A stretch of DNA of 38,799 nt, from contig JAKBNN010000082.1 in the NCBI GenBank assembly GCA_021831025.1, forward strand, positions 1 to 38,799. Direction: 5' to 3'. Source of the DNA: a bacterium. GTDB lineage: Bacteria; SZUA-79; Acidulodesulfobacterales; Acidulodesulfobacteraceae. The first letter of the stretch is position 1. Every line of letters begins with the position of its first letter. The translations under genes and the position numbers were made by a program. The notes beneath the pieces are model-generated. The model had not been told where the DNA came from and searched no databases. It saw only the letters and a program-made list of their open reading frames with translations. Below are positions 6,727-13,512 of the stretch, one piece after another.

Positions 6727-9102
6727 ATGGAAATCCGTAAAATACAAACTATAAAAAATTACAAATCCTTTTCGGATTTTTCTTGGGTCAAATTTTGCAA
6801 AGATCGTTCTAATAACGAGCAGGTACTCTCTAATTACAGTGTGATCTTTGGAGAAAATGGCTCTGGGAAGTCGTCAATTTGCGATATCCTAAAAAGTCTT
6901 TCCCAAATTCAAGATTTCCCAAACACCCTACCTGATCTTGCAGAAATAGAAATAAAAAACGGAAGTAATCAAGTTTATAAGTTTGAAAATGGAAGTTGGA
7001 TGCCAGACCAGTTAAATAAAAATTCATTTTTGTTTTTTGATGTCGATTTTATTAGTGCCAATGTTCACACACACGGCAAACGGTCAAATCAACAAGGCAG
7101 ACATTCACAAAATTCAGGGAAAATGATTATTGATTTAGACGATAAGGCAAATCAACTAAAAATAGTTGTAAAAGATAAGAAAGAAGAATCTGATAATTTT
7201 GACAAAATTAACGCCGAAATTTTGATCAAAAATTTTACCGATAAAGACAAAGAGCTTTCCGCTATTTATAAAGATAAAAGCGAACAAGAAATAAAGGATG
7301 AAATTTCAAAAAAACAGGAAGAAAGCAAAAAAATCGAGCTGGATTTATCAGCATTGCAAAAGATAAACAAAAAATATTCGGAAATAAGTCAGTTGCCTAT
7401 AATCAATCAGCTTTCTTTTTCCTCTTCAATATCCACAAAAGCAATCTACTCCGAATTAGTTTTAAGACAGCTAAAGGAAAAAGCGCAAGATCAGGCGGAT
7501 GAAAAAATAAAAGCGCATTTTGAAAAACACAAAAGATTTATTGAAACGGCTAAAGAACAAATACCGAAAGACTATCAAAAATCCGATTGTCCGCTATGCA
7601 TGCAACCTCTCGCTAACGCTTCAAAATTTATTGAATATTACAGAGTAGCTTTTGATCAAACATATGAAAACGAGAAAAGAAAATTTTTAGCTGACATACA
7701 GAATTTAAAAAGTGAATTGGAGACCTTAAAATCCTCAATAAATCTTTTACCGACAAAAGTACTCGGAGTTTTTAATTCTTTAGAAAAAATAAAAACTGAT
7801 TTTGAAATTCAGGATATTTATAAACTCGAAGAAAAAACGGAATATACTGAAAAATTTAGTAAAATTTCTATCACTCAAATAGACGAGCTTATTTTGAATT
7901 TAGAAGCGTTGAAAAATATTGAGCGAAAAGAAATAAAACTTTCAGAAGCTTATGGCAAAATAACGGATGGAGTAAAAGGAATAACAAGTAAAATTGATGA
8001 TTTTAATAAACTGATTGACGATAAAAATAAGGCTATTTCTGCTTTCAAAGGTAAATATTCCGATCAAAGTAAAATTACTAACGAAATTCAGCAAAAAACT
8101 AAAAATCAAGCGGACCTTCAAGAAACAACTCAGTTTTTAATAAATGACAAAATTCAGTCAATCAAAAATCAAAACACGGCTGTCCTAAAACAAAAAGCTT
8201 TGGTTAAAGCATTGAAAAAAGCCCAAGAAGATTTAAAAAATCATCTCGCTAACAGCATTCCTGAAAGCGTTATTATAAAAATGATTGGTATTTTAGGAAA
8301 GTTTAATTTAAGTTTTACGCTTGAACATATCAAACCAGCACAAAACACGAAGGACTATTCTTTTTCATTTAAAATTAAAGATCAAAAAGGGCATGAGAGA
8401 GATTTTAAGGACGGGCTTTCAGAGGGCGAGCGACAGTTAATTTCTTTGGCTTTTTTCTTCTCTATCAATGAAAGTTTGCCAAACAAATCAAATATAGTTT
8501 TGATTTTTGATGATCCAATAACCAGCTTGGATTCGCCAAATTTGAAAATACTTGCTGACTTGATTCACGAAAAAACACGGGAATTTTCGCAAGTAATTAT
8601 TTTTACTCATCATCCTTTATTTTATAAATATGTGACTAAATGCGAAAATCCTAATCCGCACAAATTTGGCGTTTTAAAAAATCATGACGCTTTTGGTGGA
8701 AGCTTTATTTTCTTTGATCCTGGTTTTGATTTAACGACAGAGGTGCAAAAGTGCTCTGATGAAATAAAACAGAACGCCCAAAATGGAAATTTAAAACCAG
8801 AAGAAATTGCCTTGAAATACGGACAACTTTTGCGTCTTGCCGTTGAAAAATTTATCAAGCACGAATTATTGATGTGGAATAAAGAAAGCAATTTTGAAAA
8901 AGAAATAATAGCAAATTTATTAAAAAGCAAAAGTAAAATTCAAAAACTGGACGACATAGATTTGGAAGTAATGACAAATATTTATAAATACTGCAATTAT
9001 TCAAATCTTTTACATGCGGACAAAGAAAATCCGTCGGCACTTTCGGAATTAATGACACATATTGATAAATTTGTTATCATTCAAAATAAGGTAAATCTGT
9101 AA
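6727..9102 (+). CDS. RloC-like ABC ATPase with CxxC hook and possible anticodon-nuclease domain
   Basis: This 791-aa protein has the split ABC-ATPase head of SMC/Rad50-like AAA_13 proteins. Walker A FGENGSGKSS is at 41-50, signature LSEGERQ at 564-570, Walker B IVLIFDDP at about 590-597 and the H-switch in FTHHP (627-630). Long coiled coils flank a single CPLC at 288-291, equivalent to the zinc hook of RloC. The region after the head contains R703-x3-E707 (RLAVE) and H763 (LLHADKENP), which resembles the Arg-x3-Glu plus His set of the PrrC/RloC anticodon nucleases. RloC-type proteins cleave tRNA anticodon loops after DNA damage or restriction failure. It is the last gene of the restriction operon, six bases after vsr. 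The ATPase is certain; the nuclease activity is inference. Confidence 0.82.
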   Translation: MEIRKIQTIKNYKSFSDFSWVKFCKDRSNNEQVLSNYSVIFGENGSGKSSICDILKSLSQIQDFPNTLPDLAEIEIKNGSNQVYKFENGSWMPDQLNKNSFLFFDVDFISANVHTHGKRSNQQGRHSQNSGKMIIDLDDKANQLKIVVKDKKEESDNFDKINAEILIKNFTDKDKELSAIYKDKSEQEIKDEISKKQEESKKIELDLSALQKINKKYSEISQLPIINQLSFSSSISTKAIYSELVLRQLKEKAQDQADEKIKAHFEKHKRFIETAKEQIPKDYQKSDCPLCMQPLANASKFIEYYRVAFDQTYENEKRKFLADIQNLKSELETLKSSINLLPTKVLGVFNSLEKIKTDFEIQDIYKLEEKTEYTEKFSKISITQIDELILNLEALKNIERKEIKLSEAYGKITDGVKGITSKIDDFNKLIDDKNKAISAFKGKYSDQSKITNEIQQKTKNQADLQETTQFLINDKIQSIKNQNTAVLKQKALVKALKKAQEDLKNHLANSIPESVIIKMIGILGKFNLSFTLEHIKPAQNTKDYSFSFKIKDQKGHERDFKDGLSEGERQLISLAFFFSINESLPNKSNIVLIFDDPITSLDSPNLKILADLIHEKTREFSQVIIFTHHPLFYKYVTKCENPNPHKFGVLKNHDAFGGSFIFFDPGFDLTTEVQKCSDEIKQNAQNGNLKPEEIALKYGQLLRLAVEKFIKHELLMWNKESNFEKEIIANLLKSKSKIQKLDDIDLEVMTNIYKYCNYSNLLHADKENPSALSELMTHIDKFVIIQNKVNL

Positions 9103-9579
9103 ATTTTGGGTGGTGCTCCAATGAAATTGGCACAGCCTCAAATTCCGCCGAAAAAAAGAATCGTCCCCGCAAGGGTGTGGCGGAAGGGGGGTTGGGGGGG
9201 GATTCCGTCACGCCCGAGTGAATACAAAAAGCGGACAGCCCCGCCATCCTGCTCGTCAAGAGCAGAACCCCGCACAAAAGTTTTCTTTTCCTTTTAGAAG
9301 AAAAAAATCGGCGTGGGCAAATCAAAATTGTGAAGAAAACTTTTTTTGCGGGGTAGCGAGGCTTCCAACCTTGATTTTTCGAAATGTGATTTTTGGCGGA
9401 GAGAGAAGGATTGCCTTTCCTTCGGAAAGTCTAAAACCTTGCGAACTTCCCCTTGCGGGCTATCGCCCTTACCGGGGGTTCTCATCCCTTGTTAAATTGC
9501 AACTAAATTCACCCGTCAAGTTGCGTTTATTTTCACCCGCCCTTGAATTAATTTAAAAAACTAATTAAAATAAAAATAA

Positions 9580-9604
9580 ATAATTATCCGCCGCGGATAA
9601 TTAT
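9580..9604. repeat. Perfect 12-bp-arm palindrome
   Basis: ATAATTATCCGC (9580-9591), a single C, then the exact complement GCGGATAATTAT (9593-9604). There is no T-run after it and no adjacent gene end, so it is not an obvious terminator; it could be a protein-binding site or element end. Confidence 0.75.
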
Positions 9605-9635
9605 AACTTTTTTGATATACACCCCATTTGCGATA

Positions 9636-9666
9636 ATTGCAATAGCGGCCATGCCGTTATTGCAAT
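9636..9666. repeat. 14-bp-arm palindrome
   Basis: ATTGCAATAGCGGC (9636-9649), loop CAT, GCCGTTATTGCAAT (9653-9666). It pairs throughout apart from one G-T position. It lies 31 bases after the previous palindrome. A looser TAGCTGC...GCAGCTA pair follows in the next 80 bases. Confidence 0.7.
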
Positions 9667-9789
9667 GTTTTATTTAACGATAAATCTTTTACCCTGTAGC
9701 TGCCGCCGGTTATAATATTTTATTAGCAGCTAAAAGATAGAAAAATATATTAATAATTAAAATAGTAAATTAAATAACGATAATACACC

Positions 9790-10134
9790 TTAAGATATTG
9801 AAATTTTAGTCTTGACTTTGGGGAGTAGTATATTAATCCATGTTCCTGAGTTAAAATGTTCGTTAAAATGTTTAATGTCATACCAATATTCGAATAAAAA
9901 TATTTGTCCGTAATTTTTAATTTGATTAGTTACATATGATTCCGCAGTAATAGCATTTATAACGCATAAAATATTTTGATAATCACCGTTTTCATTATTC
10001 TTAAAGGCAACACATTTAATGCGGACTTTTTTATAAAAATTAGCATTTTCAGATAGGACCTTAGAAATCTTTTCCCAGACTTCGTCATTCGATATATTAT
10101 ATTTTGTAAAGTCAGTCATATTAAAATTAACCAT
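9790..10134 (-). CDS. Hypothetical protein, 114 aa
   Basis: I do not recognise this protein. It is a small soluble sequence rich in Asn, Lys and aromatic residues, with an alternating strand-like pattern in the middle (KVRIKCVAFKNN, QNILCVINAITAES, QIFLFEYWYDIKHF) and no membrane segment or metal motif. Codon use is AT-rich like the rest of the island. No good ribosome-binding site precedes the ATG; a second Met six residues in is an alternative start. It stands alone between gene-poor stretches, so whether it is expressed is uncertain. Confidence 0.5.
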   Translation of the reverse strand: MVNFNMTDFTKYNISNDEVWEKISKVLSENANFYKKVRIKCVAFKNNENGDYQNILCVINAITAESYVTNQIKNYGQIFLFEYWYDIKHFNEHFNSGTWINILLPKVKTKISIS

Positions 10135-10305
10135 TATTTTATATTTCTGCTCTCCAATTTATTTTTTTACCTTTTTTATTTTTTGCTTTTATGTATATGC
10201 AATAGTCTATTATGTCAATGCATTATTTATATTATATAATAAAATTAATAAATAAACTTTTTTATTTTAACCTTTTTGAGTGAAAAAAGAAGAATTTTAA
10301 AACAA

Positions 10306-10443
10306 TGTCGTCAACTTTTAATTTGTCATAATATCCTTTTTATTATTATTTTTAGTTAAGGAATAGACAAATTAAAAGTTATTTATAGATAGACATTTTA
10401 AGAGTTATTAACAGTTGTTAAATTTAAGTTGACAATTTTTGTC
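10306..10443. promoter_or_regulatory. Clustered TGTC/GACA repeats upstream of the pilin promoter
   Basis: This segment holds a perfect 15-bp inverted repeat (AACTTTTAATTTGTC at 10313-10327 and its complement at 10366-10380). It also holds two 19-bp direct repeats of the form AGACAnnTTAAnAGTTATT (10365-10383 and 10391-10409, spaced 26 bases). A small GACAA-TTT-TTGTC palindrome lies at 10431-10443. In all, six TGTC/GACA tetramers occur in 138 bases. The position, about 130-265 bases before the predicted sigma-54 start, suits enhancer-binding sites for a PilR-like activator (known PilR sites contain TGTC). That role is inferred. Confidence 0.5.
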
Positions 10444-10457
10444 TGCTATTATATTTT
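10429..10457 (+). promoter_or_regulatory. Possible sigma-70-type promoter
   Basis: A perfect -35 box TTGACA (10429-10434) is followed after 17 bases by TATTTT (10452-10457). It overlaps the last TGTC/GACA palindrome, so a bound regulator would occlude it. In AT-rich DNA such matches arise easily. Confidence 0.4.
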
Positions 10458-10544
10458 AATAAAGAATATGATTTTAGTGAAAATATGAAGCAAATGCCTT
10501 TAAATATAATAAGTTGAGCAAGATTCTATGCTAATTTTTAAATC

Positions 10545-10560
10545 TGGCATAAAATATGCT
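10545..10560 (+). promoter_or_regulatory. Sigma-54 (-24/-12) promoter of the pilin gene
   Basis: TGGCAT at 10545-10550 and TGCT at 10557-10560 place the GG and GC dinucleotides exactly 12 bases apart, as in the RpoN consensus TGGCAC-N5-TTGC. Transcription would begin near 10571, giving a leader of about 75 bases to the pilin ATG at 10646. Major pilin genes are classically RpoN/PilR dependent. Confidence 0.6.
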
Positions 10561-10645
10561 TTCATTATAAATAAACGATAATTAACGAAAAATGGAATCG
10601 TAAACCAAATTTAACATAATTATTAACTTTTAAGGGGGCAACACA

Positions 10646-11041
10646 ATGAACATTAACAGGTTAAAAAACAAAAAAGGCTTTACATTGATAAAGCTTTTGA
10701 TTGTTATCGGCATATTGGCGGCGATAGCGATCCCGATGTATCTGAGCAAGGATTCGGAAGCGTCCACGAACCTCGGTGCAATTTTTACGGACGAAACGGT
10801 GTTTAATGCAACTAACCCAATGTATATTAGCGCGGGTACTTTGTCTGTGCCGGCGACGCCACTAAAGGTTACCGCGGTTTCCCCCATCCACGCAATGTAT
10901 GATACGGTCGCAACTGTGGGAGCAGGAATATATGTTGCCAATTCGTACACCACTCTACAGAAGAAGTGTACAAAAAAATTGCAGTTTTGGGAGTCGGAAC
11001 ATAATTTGCCGATTTGTACACCATCACTTCCGGGGATTTAA
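10646..11041 (+). pseudogene. Type IV pilin-like gene with damaged 3' end
   Basis: A strong AAGGGGG site precedes the ATG. The short leader ends in KNKKG and is followed by FTLIKLLIVIGILAAIAIP, a textbook class III signal cleaved by prepilin peptidase between G11 and F12. At mature position 5 the nearly invariant Glu is replaced by Lys (K16). After residue ~105 (GAGIYVANSYTTL) the sequence becomes unlike a pilin (QKKCTKKLQFWES) and stops at 131 aa. The same DNA then runs into a tnpB remnant. An imperfect duplication of the GAGIYVANSYTT-coding segment lies 71 bases downstream, out of frame. I read this as a pilin gene broken by rearrangement; a short functional minor pilin cannot be excluded. 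Confidence 0.7.
10913..11026. repeat. Imperfect 36-bp duplication offset by 71 bases
   Basis: The segment beginning TGGGAGCAGGAA (from 10917) and ending GTACACCA recurs as TGGGAGTCGGAA (from 10988) to GTACACCA, with about 29 of 36 positions identical. The offset of 71 is not a multiple of three, so the second copy is out of frame with the pilin. Confidence 0.6.
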
Positions 11042-11051
11042 AAACTATCGC

Positions 11052-11201
11052 ACTCAACGATGCGGATATGTCTATCGGGAATTAAGTTTAAAGAAAAGGG
11101 TATGGATATGCCCGAACTGTGGCAAGGTTCATAAGAGGGACCATAATGTGGCGGATAATATACATAGAGTGGGGCATCTACTCTTACAGGAGGCATCGTA
11201 A
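11052..11201 (+). pseudogene. 3' remnant of IS200/IS605-family tnpB
   Basis: Fifty codons encode the C-terminal part of TnpB: RCGYVYRELSLKKRVWICPNCG is the zinc-ribbon (half of it, C..CG then CPNCG), followed by HKRDHNVADNI. The latter corresponds to the H-D-R-D-x-N-A-A-x-N-I RuvC-III motif, with the last catalytic Asp retained in RDHN. The rest of TnpB (helix-turn-helix and first RuvC motifs) is absent, and the open frame upstream is merely pilin DNA read out of frame. No tnpA is present. The element is therefore a dead fragment. Confidence 0.85.
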
Positions 11202-11233
11202 GACCGGTTATGCCGGCAAATGCCATAGATAGC

Positions 11234-11266
11234 AGAATCCCCTGCCTTTAGGCATGGGGAGTATGT
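11234..11266 (+). mobile_element. Right-end hairpin of the IS200/IS605 remnant
   Basis: CCCCTGCC, loop TTTA, GGCATGGGG (11239-11259), followed by AGTATGTC, matches the subterminal hairpin recognised by TnpA at the right end of IS200/IS605 elements. It differs from a perfect stem by one missing A. In active elements the tnpB 3' end plus this hairpin forms the guide (omega/re) RNA scaffold. Confidence 0.75.
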
Positions 11267-11276
11267 CAACGTTATC

Positions 11277-12314
11277 TTATTTCTTTCCCCACACGTCGTC
11301 AACGGCTTTTTTTAGCGTATCCGGCACTAAGTGAGAATACCGCTTCGTCATCTGCGTCGTCCGATGTCCCAGAAGCTCCCCCGTAATATAAAGGCTTGTC
11401 CCGTTCATTACCATTTTGCTTGCGAACACGTGCCGCAAGTCGTGTATCCTTAAGTCTTTTAATCCGGCATTCCGGCAGGCGGTCGTAAAAGACTTGCGGA
11501 AATTGCCCAATTTAGCTCCGTTTATATTAAAGACATATAAACAGTCCTGATTTTTCTCTATGCCGCCTAAAATTGATTTTAGGGGCTTGCTTATAGGAAT
11601 ATACCTGTCATACTTGGTTTTAGTCCCCTTAACCGCTATTACGTCGTTCTTTAAATCCACGTCGTCCCATTTGAGATTTAAGGCTTCGCCCTTGCGGCAG
11701 CCGGTATAAATAAGAAAAGTTATTAAATCACGAGTAAGTTTGTTCGTGGCGCCGGAAATGAGTTTTTGAATATCTTCATCTGATAAGGTCTTAAGGCGGG
11801 AAAGCTCGTTAAGTTTTTTAATGCCGGCGCAGGGGTTCTTATCGATATAGCCGCATTTAATACAATAATTGAAAAAATGATGTAATATCGTAGTTTCTCT
11901 ATTTACTAATCTAAAGCTTATATCCGATTCCCGTTTGCCGATATTTTTCGGCATAGATAATATTTCTAATTTCCGCTTTAGCCGGTAATTTTCTATATCT
12001 AATATATTTATATCTTTTGTATTTTTATTACCCAATACAGGCAAGAAATGCTTTGCGGAATAGAATTTATTTTCTTTTTGTCCCCGACTTGACATATCGG
12101 AGTTGATATATTCCCGCCAAACATCGTTAAACACATATTCTTTCTTATATTTTACTGGAATGTCGAATCTATTTCGAACAACATCGGCGTTAAGAGCGGC
12201 GGCAACTTCCTGAGCGACGGTTTTATCCTGTGTTTTACAGGAATATCGGCGCAACTTGCCGTCAAACATAAATTTAGTCCACCAGATATTACCTCTTTTA
12301 TAAAGATAAAGCAT
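11277..12314 (-). CDS. int: Tyrosine site-specific integrase of a genomic island
   Basis: This phage-type tyrosine recombinase catalyses integration and excision at the neighbouring tRNA-Gly. The N-terminal MLYLYKRGNIWWTKFMFDG is the small arm-binding domain, followed by a core-binding SAM-like region. The catalytic domain has LIYTGCRKGEALNLKWDDV (Arg I), DLRHVFASKMV (His-x-x-Arg), GELLGHRTTQMTKRYSHL (final His and nucleophilic Tyr) and ends in VDDVWGKK. I place the start at 12314 (345 aa), directly after an AAGGGGGG site. A longer frame from 12362 exists, but its extra residues (NFRHNFRHS) merely translate the DNA repeats at 12332-12392. The stop lies just right of the tnpB remnant. Confidence 0.93.
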   Translation of the reverse strand: MLYLYKRGNIWWTKFMFDGKLRRYSCKTQDKTVAQEVAAALNADVVRNRFDIPVKYKKEYVFNDVWREYINSDMSSRGQKENKFYSAKHFLPVLGNKNTKDINILDIENYRLKRKLEILSMPKNIGKRESDISFRLVNRETTILHHFFNYCIKCGYIDKNPCAGIKKLNELSRLKTLSDEDIQKLISGATNKLTRDLITFLIYTGCRKGEALNLKWDDVDLKNDVIAVKGTKTKYDRYIPISKPLKSILGGIEKNQDCLYVFNINGAKLGNFRKSFTTACRNAGLKDLRIHDLRHVFASKMVMNGTSLYITGELLGHRTTQMTKRYSHLVPDTLKKAVDDVWGKK

Positions 12315-12331
12315 TTCATACCCCCCTTGAC

Positions 12332-12392
12332 TGTGCCTAAAATTGTGCCTAAAATTTGGCAATTTTCATTAAAATTTACTAAAATTTGGCAA
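12332..12392. repeat. Arm-site-like repeats between int and tRNA-Gly
   Basis: TGTGCCTAAAAT occurs twice in tandem (12332-12343, 12344-12355). CTAAAATTTGGCAA occurs at 12349-12362 and again at 12379-12392. All share the core CTAAAAT. Repeats of about 10-14 bases between a tyrosine integrase and its tRNA target are the usual arm-type binding sites for the integrase N-domain. The role is inferred; the repetition is seen directly. Confidence 0.65.
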
Positions 12393-12454
12393 ATATGTCA
12401 AGATAATTTTTGGGGGATAACTGGCTGGAAAGGCTTAAATACTGCTGTTTTGAA

Positions 12455-12530
12455 TGGAGCGGGCAACGAGGTTCGAACTCGCGACACCAAGCTTGGGAAG
12501 CTTGTACTCTACCAACTGAGCTATGCCCGC
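12455..12530 (-). tRNA. tRNA-Gly (anticodon CCC)
   Basis: The minus strand folds into a full cloverleaf: acceptor GCGGGCA paired with TGCCCGC, D-arm GCTC-AGTTGGTA-GAGT, anticodon stem CAAGC/GCTTG with loop TTCCCAA (anticodon CCC, codon GGG), and T-arm CGAGTTCGAACCTCG. The discriminator T and a genomically encoded CCA are at 12455-12458. Its 3' end faces the integrase, the expected attachment side of a tRNA-borne island. No second copy of the 3' end (starting TGGAGCGGGCAACGAGG on the plus strand) occurs in the window. Confidence 0.97.
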
Positions 12531-12608
12531 TTATAGGAATAAAAAATTAAATCGCAACTTGCAATGTTGCATATAACTGTTATTAATATATCATAAAAAT
12601 AAAAAGCT

Positions 12609-12654
12609 GTAAATAATTTTGGGGGGGACGTGTTAATAATTTTGGAGGACGGCC
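12609..12654. repeat. Two tandem ~23-bp repeats at lipM 3' end
   Basis: GTAAATAATTTTGG with a G-run and GACG is followed at once by GTTAATAATTTTGGAGGACG. They lie in the short gap after the lipoyl-transferase stop codon. They form no hairpin; origin unknown. Confidence 0.45.
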
Positions 12655-12659
12655 AAATT

Positions 12660-13496
12660 TTAAGCCTGCGCCTTGCGCACCCTGCCCCCTGCCTCCTCAA
12701 ATTCCTGAGGGGACATAACTAAAGGCTTAAGATTATATGCATCTTGAAAGGATTTTGCAAGAACTTCGGAAAGGTTGCGGAAACTTAAGTCAAATTTTTT
12801 GCCAATCTTGTTCAATTCCTGTTTTATGCCCGTAATATTATTAAAATATCCGGCGTTAAAATTGCCGTCCTCGAATAATTCGATATGCTCAAGCGGATTA
12901 TAGTCGATATAAATCGAACCGTGCTGTAAAAATGCCGTTTCACCGCGCCTCTGCGAATTGCCGCAAATCTTTTTACCCCCAAATGTTATCTCGTATGAAT
13001 GGGTTTTTAAAAAACAGTTAAAATCGTTTTTTTTAACCGGCTTATCGGATGTATCGCCGTTTTGACGATTAAACTCGTTATTATCGGGATTTAAACCCAA
13101 ACCGGCAGTAAAAAAAAGGTACAAAAACTCGCCGGCCTTCTTATAAGTTTCCAAAAGTTTCCCTGCAAAAATGCCGCTTTTATATGACGACACTACGCAA
13201 TAAGTTATCTCGTTTTTATGCAATACCGCTCTTCCACCGGTCGGTCTTCTAACAATATCGTAATGTTTATTTTTTGCTTTTAGAATAATGCTCTCGCCTG
13301 TATCTTTATCTTTTTGAAAAAATCCCAAAGAAAGGGCGGGCGGGGAAAAATAATACAGTCTTAATGTAGGGCGGCTTGAAAAATCACCCTCTGTTCTATA
13401 TTTATTCAATAAAAATAAATCGGCGGCCATGTTAACGCCGCCGGGACATCCGCCTGAAATTATCAGGTTAAAATAACCATCGGAATAGCCGTTCAT
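12660..13496 (-). CDS. Lipoate-protein ligase / octanoyltransferase (LipM-like)
   Basis: Enzymes of this family attach octanoyl or lipoyl groups to a lysine of H-protein and dehydrogenase E2 domains. The 278-aa sequence shows RRPTGGRAVLHKNEITY (lipoyl-binding loop), a Cys in FNCFLKTHSYEI at the place of the LipM nucleophile, and GGKKICGNSQRR with the conserved lysine. The Cys favours an octanoyltransferase of the LipM type over an ATP-using LplA. A poorly conserved Asn/Asp-rich stretch (NPDNNEFNRQNGDTSDKPV) looks like an insertion. It begins 16 bases downstream of gcvH, so the two form a carrier/modifier pair. Assignment to LipM versus LplA or sHdr-type sLplA is open. Confidence 0.8.
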   Translation of the reverse strand: MNGYSDGYFNLIISGGCPGGVNMAADLFLLNKYRTEGDFSSRPTLRLYYFSPPALSLGFFQKDKDTGESIILKAKNKHYDIVRRPTGGRAVLHKNEITYCVVSSYKSGIFAGKLLETYKKAGEFLYLFFTAGLGLNPDNNEFNRQNGDTSDKPVKKNDFNCFLKTHSYEITFGGKKICGNSQRRGETAFLQHGSIYIDYNPLEHIELFEDGNFNAGYFNNITGIKQELNKIGKKFDLSFRNLSEVLAKSFQDAYNLKPLVMSPQEFEEAGGRVRKAQA

Positions 13497-13512
13497 TGTC
13501 TTTTTTTTATTA

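Larger units (their letters stand above)
9103..9789. other. Gene-poor, foreign-looking stretch
   Basis: Nearly 690 bases without a supportable gene. From about 9106 to 9560 the composition shifts: GC-richer, with a G6-TT-G8 tract at 9186-9201 and C-rich blocks. Reading frames here give arginine/proline/serine-rich nonsense with no domain. From 9560 the DNA becomes very AT-rich and carries palindromes annotated separately. A CTTTCC/GGAAAG hairpin lies near 9414-9428. It may be degraded transferred DNA. Confidence 0.55.

Noticed and set aside
9183..9204. G-quadruplex in the G6-TT-G8 tract
   Set aside because: Only two G-runs with one short linker; four separated runs are not present, so it is noted only as a G-rich tract.
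9106..9556. Overlapping open frames in both directions in the GC-rich block
   Set aside because: Arg/Pro/Ser-rich, no domain, no ribosome-binding site; they reflect composition.
12314..12362. Longer N-terminus for the integrase
   Set aside because: The added residues translate tandem DNA repeats, and a strong ribosome-binding site fits the internal ATG at 12314.
1..12454. Left attachment site matching the tRNA-Gly 3' end
   Set aside because: No second copy of the tRNA 3' sequence found by eye; the left boundary is probably beyond the window.
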